Positions 27,663 to 36,592 of a stretch of DNA of 64,000 bases are shown here, piece by piece. Under the pieces are notes generated by a model. It ran no database searches. It saw nothing but the letters and a program-made list of their open reading frames with translations, and was not told the DNA's origin. The translations under genes and the position numbers were made by a program. Each line of letters begins with the position of its first letter. The stretch's first letter is position 1. The DNA is from Ditibartonella apis (GTDB lineage: Bacteria; Pseudomonadota; Alphaproteobacteria; Rhizobiales; Rhizobiaceae): assembly GCF_001952075.1 (NCBI RefSeq), contig NZ_LXYU01000004.1, positions 124,001 through 188,000 of the forward strand, given 5' to 3'.

Positions 27663-29339
27663 ATGACCAAAAAGCTGATAGAAAATGATCTGACGCTCGC
27701 TGTGGCACAATTTAATCCTGTTGTTGGCGACATAGAAGGCAATTTGAATCTTGCCTTACGTGCACATGAACAGGCTAGTGTAGAGGGCGCCGATCTTCTG
27801 CTTTTCACCGAGCTTTTTATCAGCGGTTATCCTCCGGAAGATCTGGTTTTAAAGCCTTCTTTCATTGAAACTTGTGAAAATGCATTGGCTAAACTTGCCA
27901 TGGCGACGACCACGGGGAGCGGCATTATCGTCGGTGTACCTATATGTCGGAAAGGCCGGATCTACAACGCGGCTGTTCTGCTTGACGCTGGAAAGATCGT
28001 TGCGGAATGCTTGAAATTCGATCTTCCGAATTATAGCGAATTTGATGAAAAGCGTGTTTTTTCGGCGGGGCCTCGTCCGAAACCGGTAGAGTTTCGCGGG
28101 GTTAGGATCGGTTTGCCAATCTGCGAAGATATCTGGAATGACGACGAAGTTGCAGCACGACTTGCAGAAAAGGGGGCCGAAATTATACTTGTTCCCAACG
28201 GTTCTCCTTATGATCGTGAAAAACCGGAATTGAGATATGAAGTTGTTAAAAAACAAGTGCTGAAATCATCTTTACCGATTGTCTATGCAAATGAAGTAGG
28301 CGGTCAGGATGAACTTGTTTTTGACGGTGGTTCTTTTGCACTTAATGCAAACGGCGCACCCGCTTTTCAAATGAAACATTTCCAAAGTGAGTTGGCATTC
28401 AGCCATTGGCAGAAACAGAATGGAAAATGGTCTTGTGTTTCAGGTCCGCAAGAAAAGTTGCTTCATGAAACCGCAGCCGACTATCAGGCTTGCGTCTTGG
28501 GATTTGGCGATTATGTCAATAAAAATCGTTTTAAAAGCGTGGTGCTAGGCCTTTCAGGCGGCATCGATTCAGCCTTATGCGCTGCTATCGCAACGGATGC
28601 ACTTGGACCAGAACGGGTACATGCTATCATGCTTCCCTATAATTATACGTCTTCTCAGTCTATAAAAGATGCGGAAGAATGTGCAAAATTGCTTGGCTGT
28701 CGATATGACACGGTACCTATTGCGAAACCTGTCGAAGGGTTCGAACAAGCCTTGAAGCCGCTCTTTCAAGGAACTGCAGCTGACACTACCGAAGAAAACT
28801 TGCAAAGTCGCGCACGCGGCACCATTTTGATGGCTATATCCAACAAATTTGGCGCAATGGTTGTTACAACCGGAAATAAATCCGAAATGTCTGTCGGCTA
28901 CGCTACGCTTTACGGTGATATGAATGGCGGGTTCAATCCGATAAAAGATATCTATAAAATGCAGGTTTATGGGCTTTCAAACTGGCGCAATAATCATTTT
29001 CCTGCAAATGGCTTGGGGCCGAAAGCAGCGGTTATCCCTCAAAATATCATAGATAAGGCTCCTACGGCTGAATTGCGTGAAAACCAAAAAGACGAAGATT
29101 CACTTCCGCCATATCCGGTACTGGATGATATTTTGCGTTGTCTTGTTGATGAAGAGATGAGTATTTCGGAGATCGTTAAACGTGGACATCCAAGGGATTT
29201 GGTCCAAAAGATCGAACATCTTCTTTATGTATCCGAATATAAAAGACGCCAATCGGCCCCTGGTGTGAAAATCAGTCACAAGAATTTCGGTCGTGATCGC
29301 CGCTATCCTATTACCAATCGTTTCCGCGATAAAAATTGA
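27663..29339 (+). CDS. nadE: glutamine-dependent NAD+ synthetase
   Basis: NadE amidates nicotinic acid adenine dinucleotide to NAD+. The 558-residue protein has both domains. The N-terminal nitrilase-like glutaminase shows the Glu-Lys-Cys triad (Glu50 in FTELFISG, Lys near 118 in LKFDLPNY, Cys near 153 in GLPICEDIW). The C-terminal ammonia-dependent synthetase has the PP-loop LGLSGGIDSAL near 294 and VVTTGNKSEMSVGYATLYGD near 400. It can therefore use glutamine as nitrogen donor. gltX2 begins nine bases after its stop. Confidence 0.96.
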   Translation: MTKKLIENDLTLAVAQFNPVVGDIEGNLNLALRAHEQASVEGADLLLFTELFISGYPPEDLVLKPSFIETCENALAKLAMATTTGSGIIVGVPICRKGRIYNAAVLLDAGKIVAECLKFDLPNYSEFDEKRVFSAGPRPKPVEFRGVRIGLPICEDIWNDDEVAARLAEKGAEIILVPNGSPYDREKPELRYEVVKKQVLKSSLPIVYANEVGGQDELVFDGGSFALNANGAPAFQMKHFQSELAFSHWQKQNGKWSCVSGPQEKLLHETAADYQACVLGFGDYVNKNRFKSVVLGLSGGIDSALCAAIATDALGPERVHAIMLPYNYTSSQSIKDAEECAKLLGCRYDTVPIAKPVEGFEQALKPLFQGTAADTTEENLQSRARGTILMAISNKFGAMVVTTGNKSEMSVGYATLYGDMNGGFNPIKDIYKMQVYGLSNWRNNHFPANGLGPKAAVIPQNIIDKAPTAELRENQKDEDSLPPYPVLDDILRCLVDEEMSISEIVKRGHPRDLVQKIEHLLYVSEYKRRQSAPGVKISHKNFGRDRRYPITNRFRDKN

Positions 29340-29348
29340 GTTATATTT

Positions 29349-30719
29349 ATGATAAAAGTTCGTTTCGCACCATCACCAACAGGTTACATACACATCGGAA
29401 ATACGAGAATTGCCTTGTTCAATTGGTTGTTTGCGAAAGCAAAAAAAGGCAAATACGTTCTACGTTTCGATGACACAGATATCGAACGGTCCAAGCAGGA
29501 ATATATTGATGGAATAGGCGTTGATCTTGATTGGTTGATGATCAAACCGGACGAGATCTATTATCAATCCAAAAGATTTGATCGCTATAATGACGTGGTC
29601 AAAAATTTGAAACAACAAGGTCTGCTTTATCCTTGTTATGAAACGCAGGACGAACTTGAAAGACGACGTAAAATTCGGCTGTCACGTAAACTTCCTCCGA
29701 TTTATGGACGTGAATCTTTAAAACTTACGCCGGAGGAAATTAAAGCTTTTGAAGCGGAAGGACGTAAGCCCCATTGGCGCTTCAAGCTTCCCAATTTTGA
29801 TACTGATCCGTTCAAAACAAAACGTACGGATGTCCATTGGGACGATGTGGTTCGCGGGCCTCAAACAATTGATCTTGCCTCAATGTCGGATCCGATTCTT
29901 ATTCGCGAGGATGGAAGTTACCTTTATACATTACCGTCTGTAGTTGATGATATTGATATGGGAATCACCCATATTATCCGCGGCGACGACCATGTCACCA
30001 ATACCGGTGTACAAATTGCGATTTTCGAGGCTCTTGGTGCAAAAGCACCGACATTCGGCCATATCAATCTTCTCACGACGATTTCAGGTGAGGGGCTCTC
30101 AAAGCGTAAAGGTGATTTGTCTATACGTTCGTTGCGAGAAGAAGGTTTCGAACCTATGGCTGTCGAATCGCTCGCCGTTTTGATAGGTACTTCGGAAAAT
30201 GTGACAGCATGCCGGAATCAACAAGAGCTCCTTCAACATTTTGATCTTGCATCCGCATCAAAGTCTTCTGCAAAATTCGATCCGGCCGATTTGTTGACGC
30301 TAAACAAGCATATTGTGCATACGCTTGAATTTGACGAAGTAAAAGACCGGCTGGATAAGTTGGGAATCAAGGGAAAGGATGCGTCACCATTCTGGTATGC
30401 GGTAAGAGGCAATATCGATAAAGTCAACGACACCAAAGATTGGTGGTGCAGACTGGAAAAAGATGAAGCCTTCAAACCCGTTCCAGCTGAAGACCGGGAT
30501 TACGTCCGGCAATCTGCTAAATTATTGCCGGAGGGTGAATTTGATGAGGCAAGCTGGAAAGTCTGGACCGACGCATTGAAAAAAGCCACCGGCCGAAAGG
30601 GCAGGGCACTTTTTATGCCCTTGCGTCAGGCATTAACAGGGCTAGATCATGGGCCTGAAATGGCAGCATTATTGCCGCTTTTGGGTAGATCCAAGGTTCT
30701 TCAGCGTTTGCAATCGTGA
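29349..30719 (+). CDS. gltX2: glutamyl-tRNA synthetase (second copy)
   Basis: The second GluRS of this window, 456 residues. The HIGH motif is IHIGN after RFAPSPTGY, and the KMSKS motif reads [10 protein letters not shown] near residue 257, a different context from the KLSKRHG of the first copy. It also has [10 protein letters not shown] where the other has [10 protein letters not shown]. The two share a fold but are clearly distinct, old paralogues. One may be specialised for tRNA-Gln mischarging. It is the last gene of the aroG-dgkA-nadE unit, followed by a terminator. Confidence 0.93.
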   Translation: MIKVRFAPSPTGYIHIGNTRIALFNWLFAKAKKGKYVLRFDDTDIERSKQEYIDGIGVDLDWLMIKPDEIYYQSKRFDRYNDVVKNLKQQGLLYPCYETQDELERRRKIRLSRKLPPIYGRESLKLTPEEIKAFEAEGRKPHWRFKLPNFDTDPFKTKRTDVHWDDVVRGPQTIDLASMSDPILIREDGSYLYTLPSVVDDIDMGITHIIRGDDHVTNTGVQIAIFEALGAKAPTFGHINLLTTISGEGLSKRKGDLSIRSLREEGFEPMAVESLAVLIGTSENVTACRNQQELLQHFDLASASKSSAKFDPADLLTLNKHIVHTLEFDEVKDRLDKLGIKGKDASPFWYAVRGNIDKVNDTKDWWCRLEKDEAFKPVPAEDRDYVRQSAKLLPEGEFDEASWKVWTDALKKATGRKGRALFMPLRQALTGLDHGPEMAALLPLLGRSKVLQRLQS

Positions 30720-30745
30720 ATTTTTATTCACTGAGAAACTGCTAA

Positions 30746-30779
30746 AAAAGGCAGGTCGCAAGATGGTGGCCTGCCTTTT
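30746..30779 (+). terminator. intrinsic terminator after gltX2
   Basis: AAAAGGCAGG pairs with CCTGCCTTTT around a GC-containing loop, with A-runs and T-runs at the two sides. It closes the aroG-gltX2 unit. Confidence 0.85.
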
Positions 30780-30900
30780 GTTCATAAAAAATGCGAACAT
30801 TGCTCGATAATTTACCCGTCTGACCGGAGATTAGCTATTGCGACACCGCTGCGTTATCCTACGAATTTTTGATGAATGAACCGGCGATGATCTTCGTGAG

Positions 30901-32364
30901 TTAGCCTCTCGTATCAATCAGCATAAAAGCAGGGATGTCATTTCCAAAGCCTTTTGGTGAAGGCTGTTCCTTGGCATATTTGTCCGGATATTTCTTTTGA
31001 GGCTCTAACGAACGATCGGCAACAGTAGAAGGACGCTGGCCTTCCGAGCCTTTGTTCTTTATTTTGTCGGCAGGTGCGTTCCCGGGGTTTTTACGAACTT
31101 GTTTGCTATCCGAAGATGCTGCAAGCTCCTTGTCACTGTTTCCGGATCGAAAAGATGAAGATTTTGTATTCTTTCTTTGAGGTTTTGTATCACCTTCTAC
31201 GGTGTCACGTTGAAGCGAAGAAAGATCTCCATTATACCAATCGATTTTCTGGTTGCTCATCTTCTCGATAGCATCGACATATTTTTTATCTGCCGTTGTA
31301 ACAATCGTAAAAGCTCTGCCAGATTTTCCCGCGCGGCCGGTGCGCCCGATACGATGTACGTAATCTTCTGCATGAGTGGGGACATCATAATTAAAAACGT
31401 GACTTACATCCGGAATATCAAGACCTCTGGCTGCAACATCCGATGCAACCAGTAAAGCAATTTTCCCGTCCTTGAAATTTGCAAGCATCGTCATGCGGGA
31501 ACGTTGATCCATATCCCCATGAAGTGCACCGACACTGAAATTGTGCCGCTCAAGCGAGCGGAAGAGTTCCGAAATATCTTTTTTCCGGTTACAAAATATG
31601 ATCGCGTTTTTTAAGTCATCGCCCTCATTATGAATGACTTCACGTAATACGGCACGTTTTTCCCACGGCTTTCGTCCGGAAGCAACAAGCTTTTGCGTAA
31701 TGGTGGTCGCAGTCGAAGAAGCTTTGGCAATTTCAATCCTGACCGGATTGTGTAAGAACTGTTCGGTCAATTTTGTAATTTCCGGTGCCATTGTTGCAGA
31801 GAAAAACAAAGTTTGGCGAGTAAACGGAATAAGCTTACAAATATGCTCGATATCAGGAATAAACCCCATATCAAGCATCCGGTCTGCTTCATCGATAACC
31901 AGAATTTCGACGCCTGTCAGCAATAGTTTGCCACGCTCAAAATGATCAAGAAGACGTCCCGGGGTGGCAATCAGAACATCCGCGCCGCGGTCAAGGTTGC
32001 GATCCTGATCTTCAAATGAGACACCGCCGATGAGTAGTGCCACGCTCAAGTGATGATTGACACCATATTGATCGAAATTTTCCTTGACTTGCGCTGCAAG
32101 TTCCCGTGTCGGCTCAAGGATAAGAGTTCGCGGCATCCGCGCCCTTGCACGTCCTTTTTCGAGTAATGTCAGCATGGGAAGCACAAAAGACGCCGTCTTA
32201 CCGGTGCCGGTTTGGGCAATACCCAACACATCTTCACGCTTCAAGACGTGAGGAATTGCTCCAAGTTGAATTGGTGTCGGTTCTTTATATCCAACGGATT
32301 TTACTGCTTTGAGAACCTTTTCAGAAAGGCCCAAATCACTGAAACTGGTCAAAGGCGCTATCAC
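30901..32364 (-). CDS. rhlE: DEAD-box ATP-dependent RNA helicase
   Basis: A 487-residue RhlE-like helicase. The Q motif (PTPIQLGAIP), motif I AQTGTGKTA near residue 50, DEAD in VIDEADRMLD near 157, SAT in FFSATM near 190 and motif VI HRIGRTGRAG near 340 are all visible. The C-terminal ~100 residues are basic and low in complexity (KPQRKNTKSSS onwards), the usual disordered RNA-binding tail. A role in ribosome assembly or RNA turnover is inferred from the family. Symbol is by resemblance. Confidence 0.92.
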   Translation of the reverse strand: MIAPLTSFSDLGLSEKVLKAVKSVGYKEPTPIQLGAIPHVLKREDVLGIAQTGTGKTASFVLPMLTLLEKGRARARMPRTLILEPTRELAAQVKENFDQYGVNHHLSVALLIGGVSFEDQDRNLDRGADVLIATPGRLLDHFERGKLLLTGVEILVIDEADRMLDMGFIPDIEHICKLIPFTRQTLFFSATMAPEITKLTEQFLHNPVRIEIAKASSTATTITQKLVASGRKPWEKRAVLREVIHNEGDDLKNAIIFCNRKKDISELFRSLERHNFSVGALHGDMDQRSRMTMLANFKDGKIALLVASDVAARGLDIPDVSHVFNYDVPTHAEDYVHRIGRTGRAGKSGRAFTIVTTADKKYVDAIEKMSNQKIDWYNGDLSSLQRDTVEGDTKPQRKNTKSSSFRSGNSDKELAASSDSKQVRKNPGNAPADKIKNKGSEGQRPSTVADRSLEPQKKYPDKYAKEQPSPKGFGNDIPAFMLIDTRG

Positions 32365-32505
32365 TCTTTCTCTATTTCGCCCAACTTTTATGACTATGGT
32401 CAGGACAAGTCAGCCAATTTTCACCACTCATAAAGGCGTTAAGGTGCATTGACAAAAAAGTCAACAAAAACCGTCTTTTGATAGGTGTTTTCACCTGTAT
32501 TGCTC

Positions 32506-33372
32506 TTAATAACGGAATTGTTCCGACAATATACGTTCATCCCATGAATGGTTGGAATCAAATAAAATGGAGGCTTTTACGCCGTGTGCCAAGGAAATAA
32601 TGACTGAACTTACAGACTTTACTTCAACGTTATCTGCTGCAGCATTCACGGGACGCTTATCCAATTCAAGCATATCAAAACGGACGGTAACCGAATTCGG
32701 CAATAAAGCACCGTGCCAACGTCTCGGGCGGAACGGGCTGACAGGCGTCAGTGCCAATAACGGTGCAAGAAGCGGCAAAATAGGCCCTTGTGCAGAAAGG
32801 TTATAAGCAGTCGAGCCAGCGGGGGTTGCAACCATCACCCCGTCACAATTGAGCTCCTCCATTCGAACCTTGTCATCAATACTGATCTTGATTTTTGCAG
32901 CCTGATAGGATTGACGAAACAGCGATACTTCATTGATTGCCAATGCTTCGACATGGCCTTCGCAGGTGGAATCTGCAATCATTCTAAGCGGCTTTATATC
33001 TTCCTTATGTGCCTTGGCGATACGTTGTGGCAAATTGGCAATTCGATATTCATTCATAAGAAAACCGACGGAACCGCGGTTCATACCATAAATTGGTTTA
33101 CCGGAATTCATGAAGTTATGAAGGACTTCAAGCATCGTCCCGTCGCCACCAAGAACAACAATGACATCAGCTTCATCAACAGTCGATTGCCCATAACGGT
33201 CGGTCAGTGCTTGTAAAGAGTTTCGGGCTTGTTCGGTCTTGGAAGCAATAAAATGAAACCGCTCGATAGACGTATTTACAAAGTCGTCCCGCTTTTCAGG
33301 GGAACCGCTTTTCGAAGTGTATGAATTGGAAGTTCGCACGCTATTATCCGACGTTAAAAATAAAACATCCAA
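32506..33372 (-). CDS. nadK: NAD kinase
   Basis: NadK phosphorylates NAD+ to NADP+. The conserved core is clear: VVLGGDGTMLEVLH, then GMNRGSVGFLMN, and TPAGSTAYNLSAQGPI. The family normally begins close to FHFIASKTEQA, but here the frame has no ATG near that point. The only upstream starts are a GTG at 33339 and a TTG at 33372, so the protein carries a 25-40 residue Ser/Thr-rich extension or uses an unusual start. I list the longest frame. The C-terminus looks complete. Confidence 0.92.
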   Translation of the reverse strand: MDVLFLTSDNSVRTSNSYTSKSGSPEKRDDFVNTSIERFHFIASKTEQARNSLQALTDRYGQSTVDEADVIVVLGGDGTMLEVLHNFMNSGKPIYGMNRGSVGFLMNEYRIANLPQRIAKAHKEDIKPLRMIADSTCEGHVEALAINEVSLFRQSYQAAKIKISIDDKVRMEELNCDGVMVATPAGSTAYNLSAQGPILPLLAPLLALTPVSPFRPRRWHGALLPNSVTVRFDMLELDKRPVNAAADNVEVKSVSSVIISLAHGVKASILFDSNHSWDERILSEQFRY

Positions 33373-33514
33373 TATCTAATCTTTAACAAGGCTTTTTTCA
33401 ATCATTGAAGATTTTTGCTGACAAAGATTATGAATAATGGCAGGTTTTAATTAATGTCCGTTGAAACATCCGGTCGTGCAAGGTATTCGGACCAGTTATT
33501 GTGGAGGTGTATTC

Positions 33515-33898
33515 ATGAAAAAGACGCTTTGTTTAATTTTACCTATCGTATTTTTTTCTTTTTCATCTGCCTATGCAGAATCGAAATTGAAAGGTTGTGC
33601 CGCTAAAAAACATAGCATCGAAACACAGCTCGAATATGCGCGAAAATATAATAACAATGGTCAAATAAAAGGATTAGAAAAAGCACTTCAAGACAATATC
33701 AAAAATTGCGATGACGAAAAACTTGCATCCGAGCGTAAACAAAAAATAGAAGAAAAAATGAAGAAGGTCTCTGAAAGGGAAGGGGAACTTAACGACGCCA
33801 AAGCTAAAGGCGATCAGAACAAAATAGCCCGTAAGAAAGAGAAGTTGGAGAAGGCAAAACAAGAGCTGAAGGACGCTCAAGACGAATTGAGAAAATAG
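33515..33898 (+). CDS. DUF1090 (YqjC-like) periplasmic protein
   Basis: A 127-residue exported protein: signal peptide of ~20 residues ending AYA, then the DUF1090 pattern LKGCAAKKHSIETQLEYAR and IKGLEKALQDNIKNC, with the two cysteines likely bridged, and a highly charged coiled-coil tail rich in Lys and Glu. Function is unknown. The start at 33515 is supported by GGAGG at 33503-33507; the longer frame from 33461 has no signal peptide. DUF1090 is best known from gamma- and betaproteobacteria, so its presence here deserves a check. Confidence 0.8.
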   Translation: MKKTLCLILPIVFFSFSSAYAESKLKGCAAKKHSIETQLEYARKYNNNGQIKGLEKALQDNIKNCDDEKLASERKQKIEEKMKKVSEREGELNDAKAKGDQNKIARKKEKLEKAKQELKDAQDELRK

Positions 33899-34694
33899 CC
33901 GAGTGGGAGAATTGGTCTTCTCTTATTTTGTTACTTGCGAAAAACGTCACTTCGGAATTTACCTATGACTTGTCATCAGGGTAAAATGGCAACGTGCTGG
34001 CATAACGACTAAAAAGTTATTATTGAACGGAATATCGGCAATTTTGATAAAACCCGCATAAATAGTGAGGTATTTTCTGCGGCTTGGAAAGGCGAGATTT
34101 TTTAGCCGGTCGACTACAGATTTTTACACAATTCAACAGATGAAATCCAAAAATGCCAATCAATTTTGTTTTTCTTGATTTCACTTGGTTATTCAGCAGG
34201 AACATTTTAACAAGCTCTGCAAAAAATCCCGATAGATGTAAGTGCCGGCACGTTGAGGAAATTAAAAATGGCGTTTGAACTATAATTTTTTCCACTGTTG
34301 TCAATCCGCTCTATATTTACCCCATCATAATTGTGCGACGCTGCCAATTTCTTTTGTTGTTGACATTATTCCGAACCCAAACATGCTTCAAAATCGGCCG
34401 ATTTTTAATCGAGTCTCGTGCGTGGTAGGCTACTGATGGACATATTGCTTGTTGTAAGCAATTCGCCTGCCCTTAAAAATCCATGAATTTTTTAAAAGCG
34501 AAAGCTGGAATGATGGATAAGACTTAATCGGACGTGCAGAGGCGTCCCGATCAATCCGTTAAGAAAAATTCTTTTTCTCATTTTCTTTTATTTTTCCGTT
34601 TATTGAATGCAAAAAATATTTTTCACCATTGAACCATTCATTGTGATCGGCTAGAAAACGCACAATTAAATCGAATTTTATTCAATTCAGGTTT
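33899..34694. other. intergenic region before tRNA-Arg
   Basis: About 800 bases without a supportable gene. A minus-strand frame at 34020-34304 has no signal peptide, family motif or ribosome site that I trust. Base composition is lower in G+C than in the coding regions around but not extreme. No repeats or terminators stand out. Confidence 0.5.
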
Positions 34695-34771
<77 letters not shown>

Positions 34772-35648
34772 TTTTTGCGATTAATTAGCCAATTTAAAAA
34801 GATCGAATTCGTTTTTGTATTTGTTCTATAAATATACGATATCTGTTATGAACTTATTAAGCATAGACGCTTTAGGTTATGAACCTTAAGCGTTATGTAA
34901 AAGAAAGTTTTGTTTTAGAAAAACTGTTTGAAAATTTGCATTATGTAGATTTTATTTTTTAATATATTAATATAATAAAAAATAAATATATATATTAATA
35001 ATGTTAAAAATAAAACAGTTTATTACAAAAAATAAAAATATGATATGTATTGTTTAAAAAAACACAATTGTAATGTTAAATAATACTCTTCTATAAAATT
35101 AATATAAAAATTTCAGTGCACGTTCCATGTTGTTTTCAAAGAAGTTCTTTAGTTATAATTTGTACTTATGGACTTCCGATAGGATTAATATTCTTGTGTG
35201 AGATGCACGCAAAAGCTATTTAGTTGAAAAATACCAATGGGAAGACACTTTTCCGTTGCTACAATCCGCGTGACAATTTAGCACCACCTTGAAAAAATTG
35301 ATTTTTAACCTCGAAGATTATTGTTTGTTGGTCCACATAACAGAGCGGGGGGATGGTTTTAAAAACGAATTGAAAGTATATGGCTTTTAGTTGATTTTAT
35401 TGAACAATAATGCTTCAGAAAAACATAAAAGTTAATTTTAAATATATGGGTATCAATGAAAAAAATAACTTTTTTAAAATAAAAAATATTAAAACGTTTT
35501 TAAAATAAAATATTTATAAAATAAATTAAGGTGAAAACTTAGAAAAAATAATATAGAAATATTGACTAAATTGCATAATTTTCTGCTTATTATATTGTAC
35601 TATAAGTAGGGTCCATTAAATAATGCGGACAGTTTGAAGAGGAAAATT
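34772..35648. other. AT-rich intergenic segment after tRNA-Arg
   Basis: About 880 bases without a gene and with extreme A/T content; for example only 4 of the 60 bases at 34981-35040 are G or C. It contains a hairpin, ACGCTTTAGGTT/AACCTTAAGCGT at 34867-34893 (11 of 12 pairs, loop ATG), not followed by a T-run. I see no integrase, no transposase remnant and no second copy of the tRNA 3' end. Confidence 0.6.
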
Positions 35649-36023
35649 ATGAAATTTTTTTTGGTAGGGTTGATTTCCATTTTTTCCTTTATCTGTTTTT
35701 CTCAGTGTGCAGTATCTGCTCAGCTGGAAGACCAAGAGATGAATGATAAAATATGTAAAGCGTCAATGAAAGTTTATTTCTTTTTAAATAAATATCCGAA
35801 GAATATGAAGTCGTTAACACGAGAAGGCTATCAGGGATATCAAAGTGAGTCAGGTTATATTTATTATTGTAGGAATGTTCGTTCGAAAGTATACTTTGAA
35901 TGGGAGAAAGGTACTGGAAATTGGATGTACAGTAGCTCCACTTTCTATGAAATAGAAGGAAATTTGTTGACTATTAGAACGGATATGAATATTGAAAGTT
36001 TTAATATTAGTCAGATATATTAG
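35649..36023 (+). CDS. small exported protein of unknown function
   Basis: I do not recognise this 124-residue protein. It has a clear signal peptide (MKFFLVGLISIFSFICFSQC, then AVSAQ), so it should be exported; a cysteine in the signal region is not in a convincing lipobox. The mature part has two cysteines (KICKAS and YYCRN) that could bridge, many tyrosines, and a central GYQGYQSESGYIYY segment. The ATG at 35649 is supported by AGAGGAAAA just before it. Codon use is AT-biased like the surrounding segment and unlike the neighbouring core genes, which suggests transfer or relaxed composition. No neighbours hint at a role. Confidence 0.65.
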   Translation: MKFFLVGLISIFSFICFSQCAVSAQLEDQEMNDKICKASMKVYFFLNKYPKNMKSLTREGYQGYQSESGYIYYCRNVRSKVYFEWEKGTGNWMYSSSTFYEIEGNLLTIRTDMNIESFNISQIY

Positions 36024-36514
36024 AATTATAATTCATATTATTAAATAATAAAAAAATAAAATTTATGTTTTAATATTATAAAAAATTTATTTAAATTGTA
36101 ATAATTGATATTTATTAATGACATATATAAGAACGATCCTGAAGTATTGTTTTACTGTTAATTAAAGTGGTTAATCCGAAATCCATTTATATAAAATAAA
36201 TTCAATACCTATTTCTCATTTAACATAAATTACATTGAGAACAGAAAAATTTTATGAATAAAGTAGGTAATGAGTTTTTTTAATTAGGTATCTGACTGCT
36301 CAAAGTGGACCGGCTAAAGGGTACGAAAAAGTTAGTGAATTACGTCAGGGTATTTATGTCTGATGATTATGGTTCATGGGAATCAGACTTAAATCTCCAA
36401 AAATTGACGCGTAGTCAAAATGAAAGAAATTTTCGGCTGAAATTGACGGAGCATGAATTCTGGCACGAAGACCGGATCGTAAATGGTGCCGAAAACAAGT
36501 TTTTATGACTGAGT
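36024..36514. other. AT-rich intergenic segment before the rne terminator
   Basis: About 490 bases. The AT-rich composition continues to about 36290 and then returns to the normal level. A 67-codon frame at 36305-36508 starting with GTG has no ribosome site or recognisable motif, and I leave it uncalled. Nothing else is visible. Confidence 0.5.
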
Positions 36515-36554
36515 AAAAACCCCATAATGCAGAAATTTCGATCGCATTATGGGG
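36515..36554 (-). terminator. intrinsic terminator after rne
   Basis: CCCCATAATGC at 36520-36530 pairs perfectly with GCATTATGGGG at 36544-36554. Read leftwards, the stem is followed by five T residues. It lies about 40 bases after the rne stop codon. Confidence 0.9.
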
Positions 36555-36592
36555 CTCGACATTAAATTTAAAGAATTTCAGTTTTCAAGGTA

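Noticed and set aside
34020-34304. 94-codon minus-strand frame before tRNA-Arg
   Set aside because: No recognisable features and no convincing ribosome site; no neighbouring context.
36305-36508. 67-codon GTG-start frame before the rne terminator
   Set aside because: No motif, no ribosome site; ends near the rne terminator and is probably chance.
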